Shown in pieces: positions 17,186 through 25,883 of a stretch of 64,000 nucleotides of DNA. The notes below the pieces were generated by a model. The model was not told the origin of the DNA, did not search any database, and was given only the letters and a program-made list of their open reading frames with translations. The stretch spans positions 1 through 64,000 of the forward strand of contig NZ_SDWT01000003.1 of assembly GCF_004137255.1 (NCBI RefSeq). The letters run 5' to 3'. The stretch's first letter is position 1. The number at the start of each line of letters is the position of its first letter. The translations under genes and the position numbers were made by a program. This stretch comes from Nocardioides oleivorans (lineage in GTDB: Bacteria > Actinomycetota > Actinomycetes > Propionibacteriales > Nocardioidaceae).

Positions 17186-18484
17186 ATGCCCACCACCGCC
17201 GCCACGTCCCCGCCCTCCGGGAAGCCGACGGTCTCGCTGATCACCCCCGACCCCGGCGCCGACGAGGCCCGTCGCCGTGGCCTGCGCCAGATGCGCACGG
17301 TCGCCGTCGGCCTGTTGCTGCTCGCCGCCTGCGTGTACGTCGCCACGCTCGGGCGCGACGGCGCCTGGGGCTTCGTCAACGCGGGCGCCGAGGCGTCCAT
17401 GGTCGGGGCCATCGCCGACTGGTTCGCCGTCACCGCTCTCTTCAAGCACCCGCTCGGCCTGCCGATCCCGCACACCGCGCTGATCCCGAAGCGCAAGGAC
17501 GAGCTCGGCAAGGGCCTGGAGGAGTTCGTCGGGGAGAACTTCCTGCAGGAGGACATCATCCGCGAGCGCGTCACCGCCGCGGCCATCTCGGCCCGGGTCG
17601 GGGACTGGCTGGGCGACCCGGCCAACGCCCGCCGGGTCGTCGACGAGGCCTCCGACGTCGCGGCGATCGCGCTCGGCAAGGTGCGCGACGACCACGTCGC
17701 CGACCTGGTGACGCAGGCCCTCGTCCCGCGCTTCCGCGAGGAGCCGATCGCGCCGCTCCTGGGCACGACCCTCATGGAGGTGCTGCGCGACGACCTCCAC
17801 CACGGCGTGGTCGACCTCGCGCTCGACGAGATGCACCGCTGGCTGGTGGACAACCCCGAGACCTTCTCCCAGGTGCTCGAGGAGCGCGCGCCGTGGTGGA
17901 CGCCGACGCGGCTCAACGACGCGGTGACCTCCCGCATGCACGTCCAGGCCCTCGCGTGGGTCGAGGACATCCGCGACGACCCGCACCACCGGGCCCGCGA
18001 GGCGCTCGACTCGATGCTGGGCCAGCTCGCCACCGACCTGCTGCACGACCGCGAGACGCAGGAGCGCGCCGAGGCCTTCAAGGAGCGGCTGCTCGACCAC
18101 CCCCAGGTCGTCACGACCGCCATCTCGCTGTGGAAGGCGATGCGTGCCGCGCTGCTCGCCTCCGTCAAGGACCGCGAGGGTGCCGTCCGCCAGCGCCTGC
18201 TGCTCGAGCTCAACCAGTTCTCCCAGCGGCTCCGCGACGACGCCGACCTTCGCGCCCGGCTCGACCAGATGGCGGCGGACCTGGCCGTGTTCATGGTGGA
18301 GCGGTACGGCGCCGAGGTCACCACGGTGATCACCTCCACCATCGAGCGGTGGGACGGCAAGGAGGCCGCGCGACGCATCGAGCTGCACGTGGGCAAGGAC
18401 CTGCAGTACATCCGGATCAACGGCACCATCGTCGGTGGCCTCGTGGGCGTGCTGATCCACGCGTTCTCGGTGCTGGTTCACTGA
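17186..18484 (+). CDS. DUF445 family membrane protein
   Basis: 432 residues. An N-terminal membrane helix (MRTVAVGLLLLAACVYVATL) is followed by the DUF445 signature NAGAEASMVGAIADWFAVTALFKHPLGLPIPHTALIPKRKDELG and long amphipathic helices; a last hydrophobic segment ([20 protein letters not shown]) closes the protein. Homologues are widespread, with no settled function. ATG 17186 has a GGAGG site 8 nt upstream; longer N-terminal frames have no conserved residues. The S4 gene follows after 4 nt, probably in the same operon. Confidence 0.85.
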   Translation: MPTTAATSPPSGKPTVSLITPDPGADEARRRGLRQMRTVAVGLLLLAACVYVATLGRDGAWGFVNAGAEASMVGAIADWFAVTALFKHPLGLPIPHTALIPKRKDELGKGLEEFVGENFLQEDIIRERVTAAAISARVGDWLGDPANARRVVDEASDVAAIALGKVRDDHVADLVTQALVPRFREEPIAPLLGTTLMEVLRDDLHHGVVDLALDEMHRWLVDNPETFSQVLEERAPWWTPTRLNDAVTSRMHVQALAWVEDIRDDPHHRAREALDSMLGQLATDLLHDRETQERAEAFKERLLDHPQVVTTAISLWKAMRAALLASVKDREGAVRQRLLLELNQFSQRLRDDADLRARLDQMAADLAVFMVERYGAEVTTVITSTIERWDGKEAARRIELHVGKDLQYIRINGTIVGGLVGVLIHAFSVLVH

Positions 18485-18488
18485 GCCC

Positions 18489-18746
18489 ATGCCCGCGCCG
18501 TCCCCTGAGCCCATCGACGTACCCATCCGCGACGAGTCGATCCGGCTCGGCCAGTTCCTCAAGCTCGCCAACCTCGTGGAGAGCGGGGCCGAGGCCAAGC
18601 CGGTGATCGCCGATGGCGCCGTGCTCGTCAACGACGAGGTGGAGACGCGACGGGGCCGCCAGCTCGTCCCCGGTGACGTGGTCACGCTGGGCGGGCTGGC
18701 GGCCCGTGTCGCCACAGGAGAGGTCGAGATCGACGTCCCCTGGTGA
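18489..18746 (+). CDS. S4-domain RNA-binding protein (YbcJ-like)
   Basis: 85 residues, essentially one S4 domain: IRLGQFLKLANLVESGAEAKPVIADGAVLVNDEVETRRGRQLVPGDVV. This is the compact form found in YbcJ/RlbA-type proteins and in tyrosyl-tRNA synthetases, where it binds structured RNA. Likely a small ribosome- or RNA-associated protein; the target is unknown. Confidence 0.85.
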   Translation: MPAPSPEPIDVPIRDESIRLGQFLKLANLVESGAEAKPVIADGAVLVNDEVETRRGRQLVPGDVVTLGGLAARVATGEVEIDVPW

Positions 18747-18757
18747 GTGGCGACGGA

Positions 18758-18790
18758 TGGGGTGACGGGTCCCCCGACCACGTCACCCCA
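18758..18790. terminator. Strong bidirectional terminator hairpin
   Basis: TGGGGTGACG-GGTC / CCCC loop / GACC-A-CGTCACCCCA: 14 base pairs with a single bulged A. It lies between the convergent S4 and ABC-permease genes, where it can serve both. There is no strong U tract. Confidence 0.75.
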
Positions 18791-18794
18791 CGAC

Positions 18795-19607
18795 TCACTT
18801 CACCTCGCGGTTCAGGACCCGGTAGGTGCCGATCGCGAGGGGCAGCAGCACCCATGCCGCGACGCCGGTGCCGAGCTGCGCCCAGTCCCGGCCGGCCATC
18901 TCGCCGGCGAACAGCGGCTCCATCACCCGGTCCAGGTTCACCCACCGGCCGATCTCCTCGAGCCGGCCGATGAGCGCCGTCGCGATGCCCCAGATGCTGG
19001 GCAGCACCAGCACGGCGACGATGGCGATCGGGGTGTTGAGGAACAGCAGGCCGAACGCCACGCCCTGCAGGACGTAGAGCATCAGCGCGAGCACGAGCCC
19101 GCCGGCGGCGGCGCCCGTCAGGTCCCACGTGCCGGTGCCGGCGGTGACGTTGACGAGGGCGGACGCGGCGAACGCGGCCGCGACGACGCCGAGCGCGAAG
19201 AGCATCGACGCGATCGCCTTGGCGACCACGATGCGCCCGCGACGCGGCTCCAGGGTGAAGGTCACCAGGCCGGTGCGCTGCGACCACTCGGCGGTCGCGG
19301 CCATGATCCCGAGGATCGGGAGGACGATCGCGAGGGGCATGGTCGCCATCGCGAGCAGGCCGTCGAAGGTCGCGTCGCCGGGGTCTCCCCAGATCACGAC
19401 GGCGGCCAGGACGACGGCGGCCAGGGCCGCCATCACGATGACCATCCAGAGACCGGCGCGGGTGTCGACGATCTTGCGCAGCTCGCTCTGGAGGGTGCGG
19501 CCGAAGGGCACGCCGGGGCGTCCCTCGAGCGCGGTCGGGACGGGGCGTACGTCGTGCGCGTCCCCGCCGACGACGGGTGCGGGGGTGCGGGTGGTGTCGG
19601 TGCTCAT
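18795..19607 (-). CDS. ABC-2 type transporter permease
   Basis: 270 residues. A cytoplasmic N-terminus with TLQSELRKIVDTRAGLWM (the typical start of ABC-2 permeases) is followed by about six membrane segments. GIMAATAEWSQRTGLVTFTLEPRRGRIVVAK is the conserved cytosolic loop of this family. Partner of the ATPase at 19604-20500, whose stop overlaps its ATG (ATGA). Substrate unknown. Confidence 0.88.
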   Translation of the reverse strand: MSTDTTRTPAPVVGGDAHDVRPVPTALEGRPGVPFGRTLQSELRKIVDTRAGLWMVIVMAALAAVVLAAVVIWGDPGDATFDGLLAMATMPLAIVLPILGIMAATAEWSQRTGLVTFTLEPRRGRIVVAKAIASMLFALGVVAAAFAASALVNVTAGTGTWDLTGAAAGGLVLALMLYVLQGVAFGLLFLNTPIAIVAVLVLPSIWGIATALIGRLEEIGRWVNLDRVMEPLFAGEMAGRDWAQLGTGVAAWVLLPLAIGTYRVLNREVK

Positions 19608-20500
19608 GCTGCGTCTCCTTCCCGGGAGGTGGCGGCCGTGAGGCCGAGGAACATCTCTTCGAGGCCTTCGGAGCCCCCGGAGCGCAGCTCGAGGAGCACG
19701 ATGCGCTCCTCGGCGGCGACCCGGCCGACGACCTCGGCCTCGGCGTCGACCACGAGGCCGGAGCCGGTGCGCGAGAACGGCACGCCGGCCGTCTCGAGCA
19801 GGCCGGCGAGACGGGCGTCGTCGGTGGAGCGGACGGTGGTGCCGCCGCGGCTGAGGAGCTCCTCCTTGGAGCCCATCGCGACGATGCGGCCGCGGCCGAT
19901 CATGACGAGGTCGTCGGCCACGATCTGCACCTCGTGGAGCAGGTGGCTCGACAGCAGCACGGTGCCGCCGCCGTCGGCGAAGCGGCGCAGCAGGCCGCGC
20001 ATCCAGTGGATGCCCTGCGGGTCGAGGCCGTTGGCCGGCTCGTCGAGGATCAGAACCTGCGGCTCACCGAGCAGCGCGGCGGCGATGCCGAGGCGCTGGC
20101 GCATGCCGAGGGAGTAGTTGCGCACCCGGCGGCCCGCCTCCTCGTCGGTCAGGCCGACGGTGTGCAGCACCTCCTCGACGCGGGCCTTCGAGACGCCGAC
20201 CGAGACGGCGGCGACGCGGAGCACCTCACGCCCCGTACGACCCGGGTGCTGGGCCGAGGCGTCGAGCATGACGCCGACCTGACGGCCGGGGTTGTGCAGC
20301 TCGCGGTAGGTCTGCCCCAGGATCGTGGCGCGGCCGGACGTGGCCGGGGTGAGCCCGGTCATCATCCGCATCGCGGTGGACTTGCCGGCACCGTTGGGAC
20401 CGAGGAATCCGACGACGCTGCCCGGACGCACCTCGAAGGAGATGTCGTCGACGGCCGTGAAACCGCCGTAGCGCTTGGTGAGGTTCTCGACTGTGATCAT
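19604..20500 (-). CDS. ABC transporter ATP-binding protein
   Basis: 298 residues. Walker A GPNGAGKST near residue 38, Q-loop region, signature NYSLGMRQRLG, Walker B LILDEPANGLDPQG and switch His SSHLL. The C-terminal region (VVGRVAAEERIVLLELRSGGSEGLEEMFLGLT) is typical of exporters of the DrrA/CcmA type. ATG 20500 (MITVENLTKRYGG) is preferred over upstream in-frame codons. Divergent from a NarL-type sensor/regulator pair that may control it. Confidence 0.92.
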   Translation of the reverse strand: MITVENLTKRYGGFTAVDDISFEVRPGSVVGFLGPNGAGKSTAMRMMTGLTPATSGRATILGQTYRELHNPGRQVGVMLDASAQHPGRTGREVLRVAAVSVGVSKARVEEVLHTVGLTDEEAGRRVRNYSLGMRQRLGIAAALLGEPQVLILDEPANGLDPQGIHWMRGLLRRFADGGGTVLLSSHLLHEVQIVADDLVMIGRGRIVAMGSKEELLSRGGTTVRSTDDARLAGLLETAGVPFSRTGSGLVVDAEAEVVGRVAAEERIVLLELRSGGSEGLEEMFLGLTAATSREGDAA

Positions 20501-20627
20501 GGCTCCAGCCTGCGCGGACCGGGGGTCGCCGGACATCCGGCGCAGGGCTCGCCCGCATCCGACTCCGGTATCGGCCCGCGCCGCGGGCCGACACCTGGGT
20601 CGGACGCGACGACGTCCTGGGTACCTC

Positions 20628-20633
20628 TAGCCT
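20628..20633 (+). promoter_or_regulatory. -10 element TAGCCT, leaderless promoter of the sensor kinase
   Basis: TAGCCT ends 6 nt before ATG 20640, in the divergent gap shared with the ABC ATPase gene. Confidence 0.6.
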
Positions 20634-20639
20634 CGGTCC

Positions 20640-21839
20640 ATGCCCGCGACCGAGGACGACCCGATCCTGCGGGCCGACCGGCCGAGCCGGTGGGCGTCCA
20701 CGTGGCGCTACGCGCTCGCCGCGCTCATCAGCGTGCTGACCTGGGTGATCGTCGTGGTCGGCGCTGCGGACTGGGGGCCGTCCCGGCTGGCCACGATGTG
20801 GCTGCTGGTCGGCGACCCGGCACTCGGGCTCGTGTCCTTCGTGCTCATCCGCTGGCGACACCGTCGGCCGGGCCCGGTGGCCCTGGTGCTGACGATGTTC
20901 TCCTCCGTGTCGATCGTCAGCTCCGGACCGGCCTCCTGGATCATGGGCTCGGTCGCCTCGCACCGGCGGTGGCGGCTGCTCGCGGTCGTGGTCCCGCTCA
21001 GCCTGGCGGCCGGCCTCGTGCAGGAGAAGGTCGGCCTCAACGACTCCGGGCTGCCGATGTGGGCCACGATCCTCTTCGGGGCGCTGGTCGCGGGCGTCCT
21101 CGTGGCGACCGGCTACGCCATGGGCTCGCAACGCCAGCTCGTCGACTCCTACCGCGACCGCGCGGAGACCGCGGAGCGTGAGCAGCAGGCCCGAGTCGCG
21201 CAGGCGCAGGCCGCCGAGCGCACCCGCATCGCGCGTGAGATGCACGACGTGCTGGCGCACCGGATCTCCCTGGTGGCCATGCATGCGAGCACGCTCAGCT
21301 ATCGCACCGACCTGTCCGAGGAGGACCGCGCGACCGCCGCCCGCTCGATCGAGGAGAACGCCCAGCGGGCGCTCTCCGACCTCCGCGACGTGCTCGGGGT
21401 GCTGCGCGACCCCACCCAGCCGACCGGCTCCTCGCCCGAGCCGCCCCAGCCCGGGATCAACGACCTGGCCGCGCTGGTCGAGGAGGAGGCCGCCGGCGGG
21501 ATGCGTGTGCGCCTGAGCAACCGCGTCGAGGACGACATGCCCGCCTCCACCGGGCGGACGGTCTACCGCATCGTGCAGGAGGCCCTGACCAACGTGCGCA
21601 AGCACGCGCCCGGGACCACCGTCACCGTCGACCTCGCCGGCACGCCCGAGGACGGGCTCGTGGTCGCCGTGCGCAACGCGGCACCCGTCGGCCCCGTACG
21701 CCGCACTCCGCTACCGGCCTCGGGCCTCGGGCTGCTGGGGCTGACCGAGCGCGCCGCGCTCGCGGGCGGCCGGATCAGCCACGGGGTCGACGCCACCGGC
21801 GGCTACTCGGTGCGGGCATGGATACCGTGGGCGACGTGA
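20640..21839 (+). CDS. NarL-family sensor histidine kinase
   Basis: 399 residues. Five or so membrane helices fill residues 25-160, with no large extracellular domain, so it may sense the membrane or its transporter. A coiled linker leads to HisKA_3 (ERTRIAREMHDVLAHRISLVAMHA; phospho-accepting His in EMHD) and a short HATPase_c (RIVQEALTNVRKHAPGT, GLGLLGLTERAALAGG). The response regulator overlaps by 22 bases or less. It lies next to the ABC exporter genes on the opposite strand, an arrangement often seen with cell-envelope stress or antibiotic sensing. Confidence 0.9.
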   Translation: MPATEDDPILRADRPSRWASTWRYALAALISVLTWVIVVVGAADWGPSRLATMWLLVGDPALGLVSFVLIRWRHRRPGPVALVLTMFSSVSIVSSGPASWIMGSVASHRRWRLLAVVVPLSLAAGLVQEKVGLNDSGLPMWATILFGALVAGVLVATGYAMGSQRQLVDSYRDRAETAEREQQARVAQAQAAERTRIAREMHDVLAHRISLVAMHASTLSYRTDLSEEDRATAARSIEENAQRALSDLRDVLGVLRDPTQPTGSSPEPPQPGINDLAALVEEEAAGGMRVRLSNRVEDDMPASTGRTVYRIVQEALTNVRKHAPGTTVTVDLAGTPEDGLVVAVRNAAPVGPVRRTPLPASGLGLLGLTERAALAGGRISHGVDATGGYSVRAWIPWAT

Positions 21840-22549
21840 TTGCAGCAGAGGGGGCCGGGGCCGCGGAGCGGGCTCCGGACAGGATCAGCCTGGCCGTCGT
21901 CGACGACGACCCGATGGTGCGCGCGGCGCTGGGCATGATGCTCGGCGGGGCGTCGGGGATCACCGTCGTGGCCGAGGCGGGCGACGGCGAGGAGGCGCTC
22001 GGCGTCGTACCGGGCTCGGGTGCCGACGTGGTCCTGATGGACATCCGGATGCCCGTGCGCGACGGCCTCAGCGCCACCGAGGAGCTGCTGCGGACGCACC
22101 CCGACCTCAAGATCATCGTGCTGACCACGTTCGACACCGACGACATGGTGCTGAAGGCGCTGCGGACCGGCGCTGCGGGCTTCCTGCTCAAGGACACCCC
22201 GCCGGCGCGGCTCGTGGAGGCGATCCGCACCGTGGCGTCCGGCCAGCCGATGCTGTCGCCGAGCGTGACCGCCCAGCTCATCGCCGCGGTCACCCGCGAC
22301 GACAGCGCCGGGGCGGGCGGTGAGGCGCAGGACCGGGCCCGTGCCGCCCAGACGGCGCTCGCCGGCCTCACCGAGCGGGAGCGTGACGTCGCCGACGGGG
22401 TGGCGCGCGGGCTGAGCAACGCCGAGATCGCGGCCGAGCTCTTCATGGGCGTGCCCACGGTGAAGACGCACGTCGGGCGGCTCTTCACCAAGCTGGCCGT
22501 CGAGAACCGGGTGCAGGTCGCGATCCTGGTCCACGACGCCCAGGGCTGA
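21818..22549 (+). CDS. LuxR/NarL-family response regulator
   Basis: 243 residues. Receiver domain with the acidic pair VVDDDPMVR, phospho-accepting Asp in ADVVLMDIRMP, Thr in VLTTFDTDDMV and Lys in FLLKDTPP; C-terminal LuxR HTH LTERERDVADGVARGLSNAEIAAELFMGVPTVKTHVGRLFTKL. GTG 21836, overlapping the kinase stop as GTGA, is an equally possible start. Likely target: the divergent ABC exporter promoter. Confidence 0.9.
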   Translation: MDTVGDVIAAEGAGAAERAPDRISLAVVDDDPMVRAALGMMLGGASGITVVAEAGDGEEALGVVPGSGADVVLMDIRMPVRDGLSATEELLRTHPDLKIIVLTTFDTDDMVLKALRTGAAGFLLKDTPPARLVEAIRTVASGQPMLSPSVTAQLIAAVTRDDSAGAGGEAQDRARAAQTALAGLTERERDVADGVARGLSNAEIAAELFMGVPTVKTHVGRLFTKLAVENRVQVAILVHDAQG

Positions 22550-22583
22550 GGCTGGAGAGCCGCCCGACGTCAGGTGCTGCTGG

Positions 22584-22955
22584 TCAGCGGACCTCGAGCA
22601 GGTCCACCACGAAGATCAGCGTCTCGCCGGGCTTGATCGCGCCGCCGGCGCCGCGGTCGCCGTAGCCGAGGTGCGGCGGGATGACGAGCCGACGACGACC
22701 GCCGACCTTCATTCCCTGCACGCCGGTGTCCCAGCCGGAGATGACCTGGCCGATGCCGAGGCGGAACTGCAGCGGGGTGCCACGGTTGTAGGACGCGTCG
22801 AACTCCTCGCCCGTGGAGTGGGCCACGCCGACGTAGTGGACCGAGACGGTCGAGCCGGAGGTGGCCTCGGTGCCGTCGCCCTCGACGAGGTCGGTGACCT
22901 CGAGGTCGGTGGGCGCCTCGCCCATGTGCGGGTCGACGTCGGGCTTCTCGCTCAC
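22584..22955 (-). CDS. FKBP-type peptidyl-prolyl cis-trans isomerase
   Basis: 123 residues, one FKBP domain: SVHYVGVAHSTGEEFDASYNRGTPLQFRLGIGQVISGWDTGVQGMKVGGRRRLVIPPHLGYGDRGAG...LIFVVDLLEV. The FK506-pocket residues (Y, F, D, V-I, W) are present. There is no signal peptide, so it is a cytoplasmic foldase. It is the downstream partner of a CBS-domain gene (21-nt gap). Confidence 0.92.
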   Translation of the reverse strand: MSEKPDVDPHMGEAPTDLEVTDLVEGDGTEATSGSTVSVHYVGVAHSTGEEFDASYNRGTPLQFRLGIGQVISGWDTGVQGMKVGGRRRLVIPPHLGYGDRGAGGAIKPGETLIFVVDLLEVR

Positions 22956-22976
22956 GATTGCTCCTTCTGGTTGCTG

Positions 22977-23408
22977 TCAGGTCTGGTGGACGTAGCTGTC
23001 GAGCTGGTCGCGCTCGAACTCGAGCTCGCCGATGCGGTTCTTGACCACGTCACCGATGGAGATGATGCCGGTCAGCCGTCCGTCGGCCACCACCGGGACG
23101 TGTCGGATGCGGTGCTGGGTCATCGTCTGCATGAGGTCGGTGAGGTCGTCGCCGCCACCGCAGGTGCGCACCTCGGCGGTCATGATGTCGCGCACGGCGA
23201 CGTCGAGGACGGTCGCGTCGGCGTGGAGGCGGCGTACGACGTCGCGCTCGCTGACGATGCCGGTGACGGAATCGCCGTCGTCGCTCACCACCAGCGCTCC
23301 GACGTTGTGCTCGGCCAGCAGCGCGACGAGCTCGCGCACGGTGGCGTCGGGGCCGATGGTCACCACGGCCTGGCTGCCCTTGCCCTGGATGACGTCCTGG
23401 ATCCTCAT
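22977..23408 (-). CDS. CBS-domain pair protein
   Basis: 143 residues with two CBS motifs (VVTIGPDATVRELVALLAEHNVGALVVSDDGDSVTGIVSERDVVRRL and MTAEVRTCGGGDDLTDLMQTMTQHRIRHVPVVADGRLTGIISIGDVVKNRI) making one Bateman module; this usually senses adenine nucleotides. Stand-alone CBS proteins of this type are common in actinobacteria and induced in hypoxia or dormancy. ATG 23408 has a GAGG site; TTG 23417 is a weaker alternative. Confidence 0.88.
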   Translation of the reverse strand: MRIQDVIQGKGSQAVVTIGPDATVRELVALLAEHNVGALVVSDDGDSVTGIVSERDVVRRLHADATVLDVAVRDIMTAEVRTCGGGDDLTDLMQTMTQHRIRHVPVVADGRLTGIISIGDVVKNRIGELEFERDQLDSYVHQT

Positions 23409-23495
23409 GGTCCTCAACCTCTCGTCCGGCGTGACTACTGACCAGTCACCGTAGCCAGTACCGACGTCGAGGGACAGGGCACGACGTGGCGCAGG

Positions 23496-24368
23496 TCACA
23501 GCCGGTCGCGCAGGCTGCTCACCGATCCGGGTCCGCGCCGCGGCACGTCGGGGTCGGTGTCGTCGTCGCCGAGCGCGCCCAGGAACGACAGCGCGGCGTC
23601 GTGGAGGTGTCCGTTGGAGGCGAGCGCGTTGCCGCCCCACGGGCCGTCGGTGCCGTCGAGCGAGGTGAACCTGCCGCCCGCCTCGCGCACGATCACGTCG
23701 AGCGCGGCCATGTCGTAGAGCTCCAGCTCGGGCTCCGCTGCGAGGTCGACCGCGCCCTCGGCGAGCAGCATGTAGGACCAGAAGTCGCCGTAGGCGCGGG
23801 TGCGCCAGCAGCGCCGCTGCAGGGAGATGAAGTCGTCGAGCCGGTCGCGCTCGTCCCAGCCGGAGAGGGAGGAGTAGCTCAGCGACGCGTCCTCGAGGCG
23901 GCGTACGTCGGAGACCTCGCACCTCGTCGCCTTGAGCAGCGAGCGGCCGGTCCAGGCGCCGTTGCCCGAGGAGGCCCACCACCGCCGCTGCAGCTGCGGG
24001 GCGGACACCACGCCGAGCACCACCTCGTCGTCGACGGCGAGCGCGATCAGGGTCGCCCAGACCGGCACGCCGCGGACGAAGTTCTTCGTGCCGTCGATCG
24101 GGTCGACGATCCAGCGGCGCTGGCTGTGGCCGGTCGTGCCCTCCTCCTCGCCGATGACGGCGTCACGCGAGCGGACCCGCGAGAGGGTGCGGCGGATGCC
24201 CTCCTCGACGGCCTGGTCGGCATCGGTCACCGGGGTCAGGTCGGGCTTGCTCATGACGTGCAGGTCGAGTGCCTTGAACCGGGCCTGGGTGAGCGAGTCC
24301 GCGTCGTCGGCGAGGACGTGCGCGAGGCGCAGGTCGTCGGTGTAGTCGTTGGAGCCGTGGATGGGCAT
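23496..24368 (-). CDS. hisN: Inositol monophosphatase family protein, probable histidinol-phosphatase
   Basis: 290 residues. Mg-dependent phosphatase: GEEEG (motif with metal-binding Glu), WIVDPIDGTKNFVRGVPVWATLIAL (DPIDGT) and the C-terminal LYDMAALDVIVREAGGRF (metal Asp). The closest recognisable group is the actinobacterial HisN type, which hydrolyses histidinol phosphate; an inositol or sugar monophosphate cannot be excluded. ATG 24368 is chosen over GTG 24374 because TAGCCT on the minus strand ends 6 nt upstream (leaderless). Divergent from the DUF2231 gene. Confidence 0.82.
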   Translation of the reverse strand: MPIHGSNDYTDDLRLAHVLADDADSLTQARFKALDLHVMSKPDLTPVTDADQAVEEGIRRTLSRVRSRDAVIGEEEGTTGHSQRRWIVDPIDGTKNFVRGVPVWATLIALAVDDEVVLGVVSAPQLQRRWWASSGNGAWTGRSLLKATRCEVSDVRRLEDASLSYSSLSGWDERDRLDDFISLQRRCWRTRAYGDFWSYMLLAEGAVDLAAEPELELYDMAALDVIVREAGGRFTSLDGTDGPWGGNALASNGHLHDAALSFLGALGDDDTDPDVPRRGPGSVSSLRDRL

Positions 24369-24374
24369 GTTCAC

Positions 24375-24403
24375 AGGCTATTCCCAGCAACGCGCCCTAC
24401 TGT
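24375..24403. promoter_or_regulatory. Back-to-back leaderless promoters with interlocked elements
   Basis: Minus-strand -10 TAGCCT (24380-24375) serves hisN; plus-strand -10 TACTGT (24398-24403) serves the DUF2231 gene. Both end 6 nt before their start codons. The hexamers are 17 bp apart, so each sits where the -35 of the other would be. Confidence 0.6.
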
Positions 24404-24409
24404 GCACGC

Positions 24410-24871
24410 ATGGAGCTCAACGGAGTGCCGCTGCACCCGCTCATCGTCCACGCGGTCGTCGTCCTCGGCCCGCTCGCCGCCCTCACGGGCCTGGTCTTCG
24501 CGTTCGTGCCGAGGTGGCGCTGGCTGCTGCGGTGGCCGCTCGTCGTGCTCGCCGTCGTGACGGCTGCGGCGTCGTTCCTCGCCGTCGTGGCGGGCGAGGA
24601 CCTGCTGTCCTCTCGTCCCGAGCTCGCGCCGCTGGTGGAGGACCACGAGGAGGCCGGTGAGCTGCTGCGCAACGTGTCGCTGGCGTTCGTGCTCGTCGCC
24701 GGGTTCGGCGCCTGGGCGCTCGGCGGGGCGTCCGCGCTGGCGTCGGGCCGGGGTGCCCGGGAGACCAGGCTCGCGATCCCCGCGATGGCGCTCCTGGTCG
24801 TCGGCTCGGCCGTCCTGGGATACGCGCTCTTCATGGCCGGCGACACCGGCGCCAAGGCAGTCTGGGGCTGA
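24410..24871 (+). CDS. DUF2231 family membrane protein
   Basis: 153 residues, four predicted membrane helices. The start ELNGVPLHPLIVHAVVVLGPLAA with PLHP and HA matches DUF2231; the conserved histidines suggest haem or metal binding at the membrane. Cytoplasmic-side loop EDHEEAGELLRN. Function unknown. Convergent with rsgA, 7 nt away. Confidence 0.8.
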   Translation: MELNGVPLHPLIVHAVVVLGPLAALTGLVFAFVPRWRWLLRWPLVVLAVVTAAASFLAVVAGEDLLSSRPELAPLVEDHEEAGELLRNVSLAFVLVAGFGAWALGGASALASGRGARETRLAIPAMALLVVGSAVLGYALFMAGDTGAKAVWG

Positions 24872-24878
24872 CGCACCG

Positions 24879-25883
24879 CTACCAGTCGCTGGCGCCCTCA
24901 CGGGCGGCGAGCAGGCGCCGGAACGACTCCACCCGGTCCGGGTCGGCCTCGCCGGCCTCGACCGCCTCGTCGAGCCCGCACTCGGGCTCGCCGGCGCCGT
25001 GCGTGCACCCACGGGGACAGTCCTCGGTCATCTCCTCGAGGTCGGGGAACGCCTCGATGAGGTTCTCCGGCTGCACGTGCGCGAGGCCGAACGACCGGAT
25101 GCCCGGCGTGTCGATGATCCAGCCCGCGCTGTCCGGCAGCTCGAGGAGGTAGGCGCTCGTCGAGGTGTGGCGACCACGACCGGTGACGGCGTTGACGATG
25201 CCGACCTCGCGGTGGGCGTCGGGCACGAGCGCGTTGACCAGTGTGGACTTCCCGACCCCGCTGTGGCCGACGAGCACGCTGGTGCGCCCGTGCAGGCGCT
25301 CGCGCAGCTCGGTGAGGTCGCCGGCTCCCTCACCCTTGAGCTGGGTGACGACCCACGGCACGCCGAGCGAGCGGTAGGTGGACAGCAGGGTCTCGGGGTC
25401 GGCCAGGTCGGCCTTGGTGAGGCAGAGCAGCGGCGCCATCCCGGCGTCGTACGCCGCCACGAGCGCGCGGTCGATCAGTCGCGGGCGGGGCTCGGGGTCG
25501 GCCAGCGCGGTCACGACGACCAGCTGGTCGGCGTTGGAGACGATGACGCGCTCGACGGGGTCGTCGTCGTCGGCCGTACGACGCAGCGTGGTGCTGCGCT
25601 CGACCACCTCGACGATCCTGGCCAGCGAGCCGTCGACGCCGCTCGTGTCGCCGACCACGCGCACGTGGTCGCCGACGACGACGCCCTTGCGCCCCAGGGG
25701 GCGGGACTTCATCGCCATCACGCGGTGCCCGTCGACGGTCAGGGTGAAGCGGCCGCGGTCGACGGTGACGACGCGGCCGTCGACGGCGTCGTCGTAGGTC
25801 GGCCGGTCCTTGGTGCGGGGTCGGGTGCGGCGGCGCGGGCGCTCGTAGTGCTCCTGGTCGTGCTCGGAGTAGCGACCCGTCAC
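24879..25883 (-). CDS. rsgA: Ribosome small subunit-dependent GTPase RsgA
   Basis: 334 residues. OB-fold N-terminus, then the circularly permuted GTPase: G4 CLTKADL near residue 165, P-loop [10 protein letters not shown]2/G3 region GRGRHTSTS and [10 protein letters not shown], and the C-terminal zinc motif CPRGCTH...EPECGL. RsgA checks maturation of the 30S subunit and releases RbfA. GTG 25883 overlaps the aroA stop (GTGA), so the two are co-transcribed, as in mycobacteria. Confidence 0.95.
   Translation of the reverse strand: MTGRYSEHDQEHYERPRRRTRPRTKDRPTYDDAVDGRVVTVDRGRFTLTVDGHRVMAMKSRPLGRKGVVVGDHVRVVGDTSGVDGSLARIVEVVERSTTLRRTADDDDPVERVIVSNADQLVVVTALADPEPRPRLIDRALVAAYDAGMAPLLCLTKADLADPETLLSTYRSLGVPWVVTQLKGEGAGDLTELRERLHGRTSVLVGHSGVGKSTLVNALVPDAHREVGIVNAVTGRGRHTSTSAYLLELPDSAGWIIDTPGIRSFGLAHVQPENLIEAFPDLEEMTEDCPRGCTHGAGEPECGLDEAVEAGEADPDRVESFRRLLAAREGASDW

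Noticed and set aside
16709..18781. Long minus-strand frame across DUF445
   Set aside because: Antisense shadow of the DUF445 and S4 genes; the true minus-strand gene there is only the nucleotidyltransferase at 16738-17133.
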